Origin: Phallus indusiatus
Taxonomy: Eukaryota; Basidiomycota; Agaricomycetes; Phallales; Phallaceae
Length of the DNA stretch: 64,000 bases
Assembly (NCBI GenBank): GCA_027605045.1
Contig: JAQFWX010000019.1
Span: 186,001-250,000 of the forward strand
Direction: 5' to 3'
Shown: positions 32,469 through 48,007 of the stretch, piece by piece
How positions within the stretch are numbered: the stretch's first letter is position 1
How the letters are laid out: every line of letters begins with the position of its first letter
The notes under the pieces: generated by a model
What the model saw: only the letters and a program-made list of their open reading frames with translations
Database searches by the model: none
What the model was told of the DNA's origin: nothing
Position numbers and translations under genes: made by a program

Positions 32469-34503
32469 TCAAATGCAATACCAGATAGAGATAATGATAT
32501 AAATTATGCCGGGAAAAAATAATACTTGCAAAAGATCTTGGCCGAATTGCTCATACCATGTATTCGCTTTTCGATGTCCGTTTAGGGACGCACGCCAGAG
32601 CCAGGAAAAAATGCTTGAGATGGATGGGCGTGATGTCAGCCGACGGGCTGTTAGTGTCGTTTGCGCGACTGACCATACAGGTCTTTGAGAGGATGAGTGC
32701 GAGTTTACTGATGGTAAAAAATACGAGCTGTCTTTTCCGGGGGAGTTGTCTTTCACTCGAGGAAAAATCTTGGAAGGTGTGCCAGGTGTTAAAGGTGAGT
32801 TGGGCATATACGCTTCAGAAGACTCTTCGTCTTCCACTGCATAGGGTGGTAGTGTAGGACGAAGAAGAGGTGTTCCCCCTAGAGGTGTGGAAGGCTCGGA
32901 AGGGAACATGGCCGATGCGCTTCGAAGAACAGGGTTGGAATACGAAGCTTTATAGTGAATGGGACTATTGGGCGGACTGGGCGAACTTTGCGACGGACTT
33001 GTGCACCATCGCATATCGCGGTCTGCTTTTGAGCGACGAATATTGACATAAGCCAACCATAATATTGTAACGAGCAGAGATAAAAGATAGCCTCGTGTGT
33101 AAATTCGAGATTGGTCAGGGAGGAGACATAAGGTATCGGAGATTAAATGGTTGGAGCCGCTTTGTAGTGTGAGAAGTTGGAATCCTGGTCGGTGGACATT
33201 CGTGGCCATCGAGAAAGATTTCACTGTTACTTCGGGTATCATCACAATTGAACCGTTGTCCATTGTATATTGGTGGTTATGGTGACAATAGTCATGGTCA
33301 TCGGCACTGATCATATAAATTCAAACATTGAGTTATTTGGCGCGTGGAGCTATCAAAGCAAAGACAAACCTGAATATGACTGAAGGAGCTAGATTTTTTA
33401 GGAGAAAGTTGGTCGTGTCTTTCCCAAGGAGACTTTGGTATCCTTTACCCACTCCTCGCCGGATAGTACCATATTCCCTCAGAGGACCACAGGAGGCACC
33501 TTCCGGCCTCCACAACGGAATGTGGGTGAGTAGAATTGTGGATTTTGGTTCAGTCGGATCTGGATAAATATGCGGCTTAGATAACCCGGTACGGGTTCAA
33601 CACGATTGAATCATACACACTACTAGAAGCCGCCAAGGCGGTTACGAATTCGATCGAACCACCTGGAATCCCTGTCCATTCCGAGAATCGGTGACCTGCT
33701 GAATGGCGACGATAATCCTCTTCTACGAGTGCAGGAGCATCCAAAAAAACCAATGTGTAGTTCTCAAACGTCTAAAAAGGAAGAGGAAGGGTGTAAAAAT
33801 AATTTTTTAATTGAGCTCGGCAGCAGATCAGGGATGGCAAGCGATTCTCACGTTGACTTGATTTGGACTTCCAAAGACCGTTTCGTAACGACTACGGGTT
33901 TGAGCGGAAAATGTTCTAGATGATCCTAATCTACTTCAGGATTAGCTTGAAAGCTGGAGGATGAATTCTTTGGTAAAATACTTGCCCTACGTCGCGGTTC
34001 CCGGGCACGTAGAATCGTTGCATATTCGAGGGTGTATGGAATATTGCTTTGAAATGGTTTGCATAGTGGGTGTATCTATGGACAGTTGAAGTGAGACGTT
34101 GAGGAAGAAAATATAAACGCAGGCGACGCACTCACTCGTCCATATCAGATGCTTTGCTACCATGGCGTAACATATCCCCAAGAAATATTACACTATGTGG
34201 ACGAAATGATTTCGCTGCGTGCCAGCTTTTGCGCAAGTTATGGTTGATAATATATGTCTTGAACCACGTCAAGGAAGGGTGCCAACCGCGGAAAGGTCGG
34301 GGTACTTGAGGGTCTGCAATAATGAGAATGTGAAGATTTTTCGAGGTATTTTCCTTCGGCCATCGACACCAGGTAACGTCCCACGCGAAGGTTCCGTACT
34401 CCCACCAGCAGATCGCAACAAGCCAGTATACTTTCAAGGCTTGCACAGGCGAGACTTTCGACCTGATACGACGAGAATTAAAGAAGTGGGGTGCTAAGGT
34501 CAT
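32469..34503 (-). CDS. CDC1/TED1/PGAP5-type metallophosphoesterase
   Basis: Membrane-anchored Mn-dependent phosphoesterase of the ER/Golgi. Relatives (yeast Cdc1 and Ted1, animal PGAP5/MPPE1) remove ethanolamine phosphate from GPI-anchor mannoses. It starts MTLAPHFFN at 34503; the hydrophobic segment ALKVYWLVAICWWEYG follows. Metallophosphatase motifs in order: HILIIADPQ, FLGDML, YVPGNRDVG, then TLVFLDAPALVEEDY, LLTHIPLWRPEGASCG and the HDYC block. The last reads IFSADDHDYCHHNH, with Ala where I would expect Gly (SGDDHDYC). A second TM segment (YLLSLLVTILWLAYVNI) and a Ser/Pro-rich C-terminus with a final hydrophobic stretch follow. One intron (33916-33985) must be GC-AG to keep the conserved block in frame. 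Confidence 0.85.
33916..33985 (-). other. GC-AG intron in the CDC1-like gene
   Basis: Minus-strand donor GTAGG|GCAAGT and acceptor ATCTAG|AACA. Splicing gives GNRDVG followed by TFSAQTRSRYETVFGSPNQV, which matches the expected family segment. Using the GT two bases inside the donor (CAA|GTATTT) shifts the frame into a stop. Confidence 0.8.
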
Positions 34504-34908
34504 TGCGTCAAGCAAAGACGACAAACAGCACCGCCTCCGAAACGAATTTTGATAAAGAAAGAGGTGGGGGGAGTGAGTTGAAAATGAAAAGTGAACGTGA
34601 ACGTGTCACCCTGTCAAAAATTGTCAAAAGTCTGCTTATCAAATCATGTACCAAGGTCAGGGACAGTTTCGAGCCGGAGATGCCGACCCAAGAATCGTCA
34701 AGTTAATCCGAGATGCTCTGAATAGCAAAACCTTGGAAATTATCAATTTTCGTCAATTTTTGTCAAATGAAAAATCAATCTGTATTTCTATATTGGAAGA
34801 ATATTCCCCACAGCCAGTCATAAAGCCGGTATTGATCGCTAATCTAGGACATCATTCCATTTCACCTGACATCCTGAATGATACAGTATGCACTGGGTTG
34901 GAGATTTT

Positions 34909-35511
34909 TCAAAGTAAGCTTCGAAGAACACTAGCACCATCGACGAGAATGCAGGGGCCTCCAAGAATAACTTTGTCCTTTATACCAGCCTCCTCAACAT
35001 ATAGTTTTACTTCCTCATCTTCAGCACCAGGTTGAAGCCATAACGCAGGAATACCCAACTCTTTAGCCTCTTTGAGGACTTTTAAAGTTATCCTGGAGAG
35101 ACGAAGAAAGTAGGTCGTGACCTGAGAAGTTCATCGGGGGTAGTACTCACGAAGGTGGAGTGATAATAGATACGGAAGTCGTCGTTGGTGACGGTAGTTC
35201 AGCTATGGATTTCAGAGTGCCTAAACCCTCGAGTGATTCTTCTTTCTTCAATGAAGTATTAAACGGATCAAAACAGGCGTCGCTTAGATTATGGATAATC
35301 AGAACTTACGGGATGAATTGGTGTTACTGTTTTATTATGTGCTTGATACCATTTCAAAACCTAGACCGTGTGTGTTTAGAAACAAATACCACAGGGCAAG
35401 ATATGCAATCCCTACTTTGGTCCCAAACTTGGTTTGATCCTTGCTTGCACCGACAACAGCGTACTGAGGGGATGATAGGAAAGCTTTCTGCTTTTGAGCA
35501 AGGGTGGACAT
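34909..35511 (-). CDS. CoA-binding domain protein (YccU-like Rossmann fold)
   Basis: Small protein starting MSTLAQKQKAFLSSPQYAVVGAS at 35511. The N-terminal beta-alpha segment YAVVGASKDQTKFGTKV is the CoA/nucleotide-binding loop. After introns the C-terminal half reads LKEAKELGIPALWLQPGAED, then KLYVEEAGIKDKVILGGPCI and LVDGASVLRSLL. WLQPGAEDEE and GGPC are family hallmarks. The biochemical role of fungal members is not established. An in-frame ATG at 35610 would add MSINCSLRFTTSIATLKGR, a basic, hydroxylated stretch resembling a mitochondrial presequence, so two forms are possible. It is divergent from ALA1, with about 680 bp between the start codons. Confidence 0.85.
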
Positions 35512-36186
35512 TGTGGACGAACTGCGTAGTATGTTTCCAAATGGATAATGAATTCGTCCTTTCAACGTGGCAATGGACGTGGTAAACCGGAGACTGCAGT
35601 TGATCGACATGATGACTCGGAGAATGTGACGGATTGGCGTGTGACTGAATTGCGTGCTTTTGGAAAACTCTCAATTTTGTCCAAGTTCAAAATACCGAGG
35701 AATATTCTGACGCTGGATGGAGAGAGGCAGTCCTTTTTTACGAGAAAGAGAAGAAAACAAGTTCAGCGAGGCAATTTGGCGCGTCAAATCGAGCACGAGT
35801 TTATCCAGGATTCGAGTTGGCGTCCTTTCGATGTGATGACACGTTGTCAGCCGGTTGCAAGGTGATATGGAATCCGAACAAACGCTTATCGTAGGAAGTC
35901 CGTCTCGGAACCCGATGTGAATGCATCGATGACACTGCTGTCTTTACAAGTGAAAGCTTGGCTTAAACTTGGCTTAGGCAAACAAAGTGCTAGAAGAGCA
36001 AAGTAATTCTTTATACCATGATTGTCAGTAAAAAAAGAGATGGATAATAAGCCGGAACATACCGAATATTCACTGAGAGTTTGGCTAAAGAAAGCATCGC
36101 AGCAGAGCAGTGCTGCTTCAAGTTGTCGAGTCATTTCACCGTGTGACAGTCACAGGACAGGTTTGGGTTATAACTCGGCGCATTGG

Positions 36187-39800
<3,614 letters not shown>

Positions 39801-40204
39801 AAACTTGTATTGGTTTATAGTGACTACAATTATAATAGCTGTTGGAATAGGACGTTGTCTCTGTCCTCCGAGATTCCAGATAAGGCTCGGCTATATGTGT
39901 CAGCGTGACCCCTTCTTCGGTATAAAATAGCTTTGACGGTCGATTCCACTCTTAGTCCTATCTCACTTCATCACCATTCCCTTCAATAGACTTCTCACTT
40001 TTGTCTCCACCTTTTGTGGTGTTTCAGATCTTCAGAACCCAAGCAAGTTAAGAGATAACCAAAGTATGGCATAGACCCAATGTGTGCGTAGCTTGCGAGC
40101 TAGGATATAATGCAGTGCAACTGACTTCCTCTCTCCCCACAGCGTCAGTGCCAGTCTTTTCCCTCCTTCATTCGACCATTTACGGGCGTTTTTTTTTCGA
40201 CAGT

Positions 40205-41015
40205 CATCGTTGATCTAAGCGACCAAGAACTCAAAGATCTTGGTTTCCTCGGATGTAGAACGGTCTACACTCCCTCGGTCGAGGTAAGCTTCTAAATATT
40301 CTCTCATGCTAACATGTCTGAAAAACCATGCATCTTACAGTTCCTTCCTGCGTCGCCGTCAGCAATCAACACAACCATTCCCACCACGTTGCCGTGTTCC
40401 AGCTTGACAAGGGCAAGTGGGCCAAGGAGTTAAAGGGAAACTATGTTTATCTCGGTGCATTTTTATTTACTCATTACTCGTTGTATTGTTTAACATCTCA
40501 TATTATTAATTCTTCAGGTGGGAAATTCGACCCCGATGATATCACCAGGTTCTTCTACCCTAACCATGCTAACCCTCACACCTTCGATTACCCAGCCAAC
40601 CATCTCTTCCGCATTCAGGACTGTGTCGACGCCGAGGGTATTAAGAAGCCTTACTTCCTAGACGAGCAGAATAACCCCTGCTTTATCGTTGCGAAGGATG
40701 GCCAGTCCACTGACCTGACTTTCGGACGCTTCTCAGATTGCGAGGCCTATGGAGTCAGTGACTTAAAAAGGCTATTCCTGGGAGGTTGCCATTTTCAACC
40801 TCGCCAAAGAGAACTTCTCTAAAAAGGGCGACTCAGGCTCCTGCATCTTCAATGCTGAGGGAAAGATGGTCGCCTTCCTTCACTCGGGCGTGCCGAGGGG
40901 CATGTCAAGCCACGTCACTTTTGGTACACCTGCTCATTTTGTCGTCGAGCAGATCAAGAAGCGGTACCCCTATGCTGACTTTGACCGCAAAACTTTCTCT
41001 GACATGCCAGCGTAA
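40205..41015 (+). pseudogene. Relic of an agaricomycete trypsin-like serine peptidase (C-terminal part)
   Basis: Exon-like pieces read VAVFQLDKGKWAKELKGNYVYLG, then after an intron KFDPDDITRFFYPNHANPH, PANHLFRIQDCVDAEGIKKP, DEQNNPCFIVAKDGQSTD and FGRFSDCEAYGVSDL. A frameshift follows, then WEVAIFNLAKENFSKKGDSGSCIF and FGTPAHFVVEQIKKRYPY. GDSGS is the serine nucleophile motif. The order matches the C-terminal half of a peptidase family common in Agaricomycetes. The half that should bear His and Asp is absent. The frame breaks at an A5 run (40765-40769); one base fewer would restore it. A second frame conflict occurs between the 40205-40290 exon (VDLSDQELKDLGFLGC) and the 40340 exon. Probably a decaying fragment; a base-call error could explain only the A-run. 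Confidence 0.65.
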
Positions 41016-41250
41016 ACTGAAATCGACCGTTTTTTGTTTGTTTTTTCTTTCTTTCTCCCTCGTCTTGTCTCTCTCTCATGTCGTTGAGGCTTAGATTGTT
41101 GGTAATGCAAATCGTCTACGGCGAAATCTAGCGCTCAATGTGCTAAAAACGAAGGAGTCGGCGTCGCTCAAGATGGACAGTAATACGTGTCGTTTTTTGT
41201 TCAACAATAAAAGATATTCGGACAATCTGAAAAACGCGGTCGTAGAGAGT

Positions 41251-41485
41251 TCCGTTTCTTGATTTATTGAGGAAATGTTTTAGGCTGAAGGAGAAGAAGA
41301 CCTGACCTTTCGCAGGGTGTGGGTATGAGTGTTGACAAAATAGAAGGATTGTTAGTCGCAGACGTCGTTTTCTGAGGCTTTTAAAAATTAGAAACTTGTA
41401 TTGGTTCTTGTGATTACAATCATAATGGCTATTGGGAATGAGGACCTTGTTTCTTTTCTCGTATCCAATCCGAGATTCCAGATAA
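41251..41485 (+). repeat. Diverged duplicate of the 3' end of ALA1
   Basis: Aligns by eye with 39661-39883 over its full length with many substitutions and small indels. The coding frame is broken and the TAG stop region is retained (AAAAATTAGAAACTTG). It lies just downstream of the peptidase relic, so the relic is bracketed by the two copies. Confidence 0.85.
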
Positions 41486-42946
41486 AAGAGCAGCTGCCAT
41501 GGAATGGAGGCACTGCTGGACACCAGCGGACAAAAGGTCCCGCCGAAAGCTTAGGCCGAAGGTCCGCCGGAAAACATATAACAATCCAGAGATTTGGTAG
41601 ACCATTGATTAATCTCCTACAGAGTAGGAACAAAACTGTACTTTGTAATGATCATTTGTTTGGCTTTACGGTAAAGCTGTGAACCCCAATTGATTGTGCG
41701 TACCTGTATGTGTACGGTGTTGAAAATGGTTTAAATACACGGTGCATACCACACTCCATGTAATGTAGACTCTAAACTTCCCGTACAAACTTTTCTGAGT
41801 CAAAATCATTGCCTTTTCACACAAGCTGGCTTTAACACTGAATTCCGTACCTTGCCTTTTGAGGGATTGCATTTCATGTGCCTTGTTCTCGCAACCGATG
41901 AGAAGAAGCCGTCATATCCGCCACTCCAAATAAGCCAGACTAGGCCAGACTCCAAGGCCTTTTTAGGACCAATCACGGCCCGGAATGGTTAGGAATTTTG
42001 GGATATTGCGGCTGAGATTCTTGATCATGATATTTGCGATGCCCTCCTTATCTTGGATAGTTTGAATTTCTCTTTAATGGACATACTGAGGCTTGGGTTT
42101 ATTGTGGTGAGAATGGGTGTCAGTTGAATTCCCCACGCACTTATACAAAAGTGACGTCCGCGATATGATAGCAAAGAACATTTTGGAGGTTCCACGCAAC
42201 GGAAGTTTTGATACTTTGTTCGCTGTTAAAAATAATGTTCCAGTCAAATCTGGACCTCGTAGACAACTTTGGGTTGAGATTGGGTGTCTATTTCAAGATT
42301 CCCCGGGAATCTGGAGTCCCGACCGCCGACATGTGCTTTGTGGCACGCTGCACGATGTAAATATCTCGACATGATTCGGGATCTTCAGACGCAAGATGGA
42401 TTGATTGAGATGGATGTCAAAGAAACTCTAATGGACTTTTCCTCAATGGAACAGAAGGCGGTTACGTTTTTAAATATCAAAGTTGATATTATCCAGTATT
42501 TATAATCCAGTGCAAACGGATGATATTGCGATATCGGAGGTTCAGAAAGGTACTATAGGTTTTCTTAGGTATGACCATGTATTGTGAGATGTTTTGAATT
42601 GTCAACAAGAATATGTCGCAAGACAGAATGCCTGAAACTCGCTCGATAGAAATTTACGAACGGGCAGTGTATGTGTGAGGACTCGGAGACAGATGATGCC
42701 AGACAGACGCCGCAGCAAGCGCCTTCGGAACGAATTGTCACCAAACTCAAGTGTGCCGCGCATGCCAAGTATCGCATGACGACGGCGCGTACTCCTGGTA
42801 GAAACACAACAACATCAATGGCTGAACTTGTTCGCTTATTCTTATCTCTTTTTCCTCATACCATTTCGACCAAAATTCAGTACTTTATATTCACCTAATA
42901 CCTTTTCGTTCTCTTTGTCCTGTACTTCTACTTCTTTAGTTTGTCG
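41486..42946. other. Intergenic region with a degenerate coding remnant
   Basis: Around 42117-42500 two overlapping plus-strand frames look protein-like (DVRDMIAKNILEVPRNGSFD, LFAVKNNVPVKSG; then CALWHAARCKYLDMIRDLQ, MDVKETLMDFSSMEQKAVTF). The switch of frame suggests a decayed gene. I could not assign a family. Nothing else was recognised. Confidence 0.4.
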
Positions 42947-44845
42947 ATGACATTGTTTAATTTTACAATCCAAGGTATTTCTTTTCACCTGTCCAATCTC
43001 GTTAAGATACTGATCATATCATATATGTAGGATCGTCACCTTTAATTAATTATTCGCCAGAGCAATGGTCGGAGGGTAATACCGCTCTTATACGTTGATT
43101 ATTTCGAACGATTGACAAGTTTTGTAGGGTCAGTGAGAGAGATCACCAACGACACATGCGCTTGTCAGTACAATGAATCGTCTATTATGACAAATTCTTC
43201 TGGAGCTACTGCAACGCTCAGCTTTTTAGGCAAGTTGTTCTGTCGGTTTACGTCTAATCACTGTTGCTCATGCATACTTCAACAGGAACCGGGATATCAC
43301 TTTTTGGGTATGTCGTCAATATGTTTTCAGGCTGAAAATACTCACACGGAGTGACTTGAAGGTCAAAAGGGGATACATATGGGAATTATAGTGTTCAAGT
43401 TGATCAGGATGTGTTTATTGAAGCTGGTTTTCATGGAACGAACCTCTTCAATGTTTCTTTGTTTGAACATTATGGTCTCGAGTATGGTCAACATACGGTT
43501 GTGACAACAAACATGCCTGCTGCAAATGAGAGTACCTTCAATTTAAACTCAATATCCATTGAAAGAAATTTAGGCCCGCCCGGGTACGTTACATTGTCAG
43601 TTCAATGTGCTTGGAGAGATTTTGACGTTCCAACAGGTATAATGGGACAATTTATGTGACATTTTTGGACGACACCGCGCCGGCGGTAACATACACGGGC
43701 GAATGGACTCAAGTTCCTTCGACAACAGCGTTTGAGAATACGTTGCATCTCACAACACAAGAATCTGCTCAAGTAGCGGTGTCGTTTCAGGGATCCTCTA
43801 TCGTATGCTCAATACGCCATTTAATTGAGATGAAGGGGACTGAAAGACTCTCTAGGAATTATACGGACGTTACGCTAATGCCCCATTTATCGCACAATTG
43901 GATGACACGCCGCCGATGAGCTTTGAGGGTTTTCAAGTTGACTTGGCTCCCGAACAAGAACACCCTCAGACGTTGTTATACCTGATGGACTCTCTCAATG
44001 AAAATCAAACTCACACCGTAACTATAACAAATTCACGGTCAAATATCAATCAACCTTTCTTCTTCGATTACGCTATTGTTAGAAGTTCCAAACAGTACGT
44101 TCATTCGCATGAAGCTCTTGAGTAATTAGATTCACACATTTACCTCAGATCCAACAATTCAACGAACACTTCTACCTTCTTGTCGTCGTCCTCTACACGA
44201 CCATCTTCTTTAAACAGAGGCATTATTATCGGTAGTGTCATTGGCGGTGTTTTAGGATTCCTATTTTTGGCTTTCTGCGGAATTTTACTCGTTAGGCGGT
44301 ATCATCCAGAAAAATTCTTCTCCCGCTTACAAAAATACGATCACCACATTATGCCATATATAGTCGCAGAATTCTCTCAACGCCGGCAAAATAGCTCGAC
44401 AGCTCCCTGTCTTGCGAATCACGACTCAGAAAAGGTCCCGATATCGGCGTTTCCCTCCGTTTCAGTCCCACCTGCAATTCATTGTTCAGAAGTATATGGG
44501 CTATCTCCATACGGGACGTTGTATACTCCATCAACCACCACTCAATCTGCTCGGAGTTATCCAGCATTTGATGATGTGTCGCAACTTCAGCGCTCAAATT
44601 CTACATCGACCTTTATCTCTACTTCTACTTCGCTATCATCATCATCATACTCATCAGTCGGAACGGACAGATCTCTTCACCAAAATATCATCCTACCTTC
44701 TAATCACTTCGGCGCTGCCCGTCCTTCTTTATCGCCTGTGCGCGAAGAGGATTCTGGACGTCGTGTGACGGTCTCATTACCTCCAGCCTATAACTCAGCT
44801 TGGACCTTGGACTCTGGGACAGGAGCACGACGGACAATGACATAA
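42947..44845 (+). CDS. Basidiomycete single-pass membrane protein with Ser-rich juxtamembrane stalk
   Basis: Starts MTLFNFTIQ at 42947. An intron is followed by GSSPLINYSPEQWSEG. A 52-nt intron (43077-43128) then leads to SVREITNDTCACQYNESSIM. The ectodomain is made of beta-rich, N-glycosylation-rich segments (ATLSFLGTGISLFG, GNYSVQVDQDVFIEAG, YTGEWTQVPSTTAFENTLH, MSFEGFQVDLAPEQEHPQTL), resembling paired galactose-binding-like modules. A Ser/Thr-rich stalk precedes one TM helix (GIIIGSVIGGVLGFLFLAFCGILLVRR). The cytosolic tail is long and Ser-rich, with PSLSPVREEDSGRRVTVSLPPAY near the end. There is no classical signal peptide. The layout (ectodomain, stalk, GxxxG-rich TM helix, disordered tail) is common in Agaricomycetes and suggests a surface sensor or adhesion role, which is inference. 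Confidence 0.75.
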
Positions 44846-46306
44846 AAAGTTTTCATCTCTAATATTCGTTGCAACTAACTATCAGGTGAGTCAATGCCCG
44901 TAGCGAGCGAACGATTTTATTGAATTTTTTCTTTCTTTTACAAATAGGTCAGAGGTACCTTAATTTCCCTCAAATCGAAAAGCGTTGATCGTTTTCGTGT
45001 CTAATTCATGCACCTCACGTCGGGGTTTCTAATGACCCGGGTGCTTGCATATTTCTATGTTCCGTGCGTTTCATGTATCTTTTTGGTCATTTATGACCCG
45101 GGGCTTCCCATAATCTGTCATAATAAGGACCTTGTACTTAATTTATAAAACTACTCAGCATTTAATACTCCTGTCTTGTAGATATTTTTTATATATCAGT
45201 TATTTTGAAACTCTTCCAGCCTTATTTGACAGGACATATACGCGTAAATTCTTCGGATCATAGGTATTCGATCGTTTTGGCTGCATCGCATCTAGATGGC
45301 ATCAAAGAGAGCTGCTTGTCCAAACGCTTGCGATATGTACCTGAATCTCGTTTTCCTAATCACAGATACTAAAACCAAAACCCTGGCTTGACTAGAAGTT
45401 GAATAATCTGGACGACATGACGCGCAGGTTCAATACTGTACACGAGATTGAAAATGAGCTTCAAAAACATATTTGTGGCGGCGTGACAGGATGAACTTTG
45501 ACACACGAAAAAAATCTATATTTCGCAGTACTTATCACTCTACAATATTGAGTACATAAAGTACGGGGCAGCACTCAGCGCCAGTCAGCGGTACGACGCA
45601 CTTTCGGCTAATGAAACGAAGACTGGCACTGATTCGGTACGTGGTTTATGGAATTACTCCTGGCAACATGTATTCACTGGCAAACGCATGATCCTAGGAG
45701 ATACCTAAGTCGCAACTCGGAATCGTCTACGAATCGTCGAATCGGATTGAAATTGAGATAACAGACCGTTTAAGTTTTAGGGGCTGCAATTTCGTCTACA
45801 GTCAAAGCCACACATATTGCATATTCTCGAGTAAAGCAAAAAGTGAAATCCAATTTTCATACAAGTATTGAACATTATCTCCGTCCGAGCGATATGGACT
45901 GAATCTCAGACTTCATGTCAGTATCTCATGAGAAGCTTCACTTGTTTTTGCTTACCACTGATGAGAAGGCACTTTTCAAGCCTGGAGGTGCGTTGCCTTT
46001 GAGCCAACTAGCGTCAATCTCACCCTCTTCGACCGACGAATAACGAGCCTTCATGGTACCAAGTGGCACTGAAGGATTCGGATTTGGGACAATGGGGTTT
46101 GAAAATTTGACAGCCGAAACGCCGGCGCCTTCTCTCTGCCGGTCCGAATATGGCAAGTGACCAAAGCGGACTCAAAAACATTTGCCAGTCAGCTCAAAGC
46201 TTACTTGCTACAGCACCGTCAGTCACTGTTTATCTTTGCGACTGCTGTTAGCCCCCCTTTATTCCTGCGGAATCCACAACTTTCGAGTGTTTTTCGAAAC
46301 CTGTGG
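44846..46306. other. Intergenic region; possible small minus-strand exon
   Basis: A minus-strand frame at 45938-46156 reads GVSAVKFSNPIVPNPNPSVP, LGTMKARYSSVEEGEIDASW and GNAPPGLKSAFSS, then a GTAAGC donor. It looks like a real exon but starts at TTG and lacks a convincing partner. Two imperfect copies of ATGACCCGGG-containing sequence lie near 45030 and 45095. No other signal. Confidence 0.4.
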
Positions 46307-48007
46307 ATGTCTCAGCAACAAACCGTACCTAAACCTTCGCTACAGGGGGTCCGAATCAAAGCTAGAAAGGGTGCTGTCAAGGCCCAAGCAAAACACGAAC
46401 CAACAGGTATGGGATCCGATAGTCTACTCCGGCTCATTTTTACTCAGTAAATTATATTTCAATCTCGTTGTTACTGTAGTCTTCCGCGATCAACTTTACA
46501 AATATATCGATACCGTCCCTAAAGACGACTTTGAGGGCTACACTAACAAACTCGTTCAAGCCGGATCTACACTCGAATTTCTGAAATATGCAGACCAACT
46601 CTTCGAAATCCTGCTCGTCGGTGGCCTTCTTCAACCCGGTGGCAACTACCTCGATGATGGAGCGCCGTCTTCGCCATTTTCGATCCTCCAAGCGAAAGAG
46701 CCTGTGGAGGTGGAAGACCTGAAGAACTACGTTGATGTATTCAACAAACTTATTCGAAGGTACGAAGAATTGGTATTTCGTGTATACGTGTCGCTCAGTT
46801 TTGTTGAAATCATTGTTTTTAAGGTATAAATACCTCCAGAAACCTCTTCAGGAAACGTCTTTACCTGGCTTGCTACAATATGCCAATAGATGGCCTCCGG
46901 CTCAAAGTGAAAAGTTCTCAGTCGTTATAGGCCTACTACTTTCTCAGGGCATCATCACTGCGAGTATACTACTTGGTCTGACTAAAGACCACTTAGTGAA
47001 GAATGGTATTTATTCGCTAATAGTCCATCTTCTCTATGGCTTATCGTTCATTGATAGATGTGTCAATCAGCATGATTAGCACAATCTTTCGCACCTATCT
47101 TGTTGATCAAACGATGGACCACCTTGCTGGAACGCTGAAGAAAGGTGGAATCAAGGATCTTTTGGCCTTCTTCCCTCCTCAGAAGCAAAACCCTCGAGCC
47201 CTTGAAACTTATTTTAGAGCACAGAATCTGCCTCAAGTTGCAGAGTGGTATACTAAACGACAGTATGCTGTCATTAAAGATGGTCTTACGGATGGACTGA
47301 AGCAGCGATGTCAACAGGACCAGTCCGTCGAAGAGGTAAATGCGCACTTTCAATCTAGGTTGGGTGGTTCTCTCGCTTAACCGATGATAGATAATTGAAT
47401 TTATCAAGACGGAGCAAGAAGACCATCCGCTTCCCGATGCTGAGCTGCTTCAATGCATCTGGCAGGGTCTAATGTCTTCCATCGATATGAGTGCCAGACC
47501 GGATCAGGTCGAAGCTTCCGTGATAAAAGAAATCACGGCAAGTCGTTTCTGCTTCGATCCCCTCGCTTGTTATATAAACATATTTATCCAGAAATACGCT
47601 CCGATTATTGAGCCCTTCTGTCAGGGACCAAAGTCACAAGTTGCTCTTATCAACGTCGCGCAGGGATACTGTTATGACAATACTCAGGTGATCAAAACCT
47701 TTTCTCAGATTCTCAAAGTACGGTGCAGTCTTTATGTATATGTATCCTGCTTTACATACTGACGATCGTCGCCATCAGGTTTTGTATAACAAGGATTGCG
47801 TCTCGGATCAAGCTATAATTTATTGGTATCAGAAGGGCGCAAAGCCGCAAGGCAAGCAGCACTTTTTGAAAGCCGCAGAGACTCTTGTTAAGGTATGTCT
47901 CTCATTGTAATTCTCTCTGATCGATTTGATTTAATCTGAGCCCTTTTTTGAAGTATTTACAAGAGCAACAGGACGAGGAGGAGGAGGAGAGCGAAGCAGA
48001 GGCATAA
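46307..48007 (+). CDS. eIF5-mimic protein (5MP/BZW, W2-domain protein)
   Basis: Translation regulator that binds eIF2 and eIF3 through a C-terminal W2 HEAT domain and competes with eIF5. Starts MSQQQTVPKPSLQGVRIKAR at 46307, then GAVKAQAKHEPT and an intron. The MIF4G-like middle region follows (FRDQLYKYIDTVPKDDFEGY, FEILLVGGLLQPGGNYLDDG), then LKNYVDVFNKLIRRYKYLQK and SIDMSARPDQVEASVIKEI. The W2 domain carries YNKDCVSDQAIIYWYQKGAK and PQGKQHFLKAAETLVKYLQ with aromatic/acidic boxes. It ends in the acidic tail DEEEEESEAEA at 48007. Length (about 430 aa) and ends match BZW proteins. Several short introns were inferred by frame. Confidence 0.92.
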
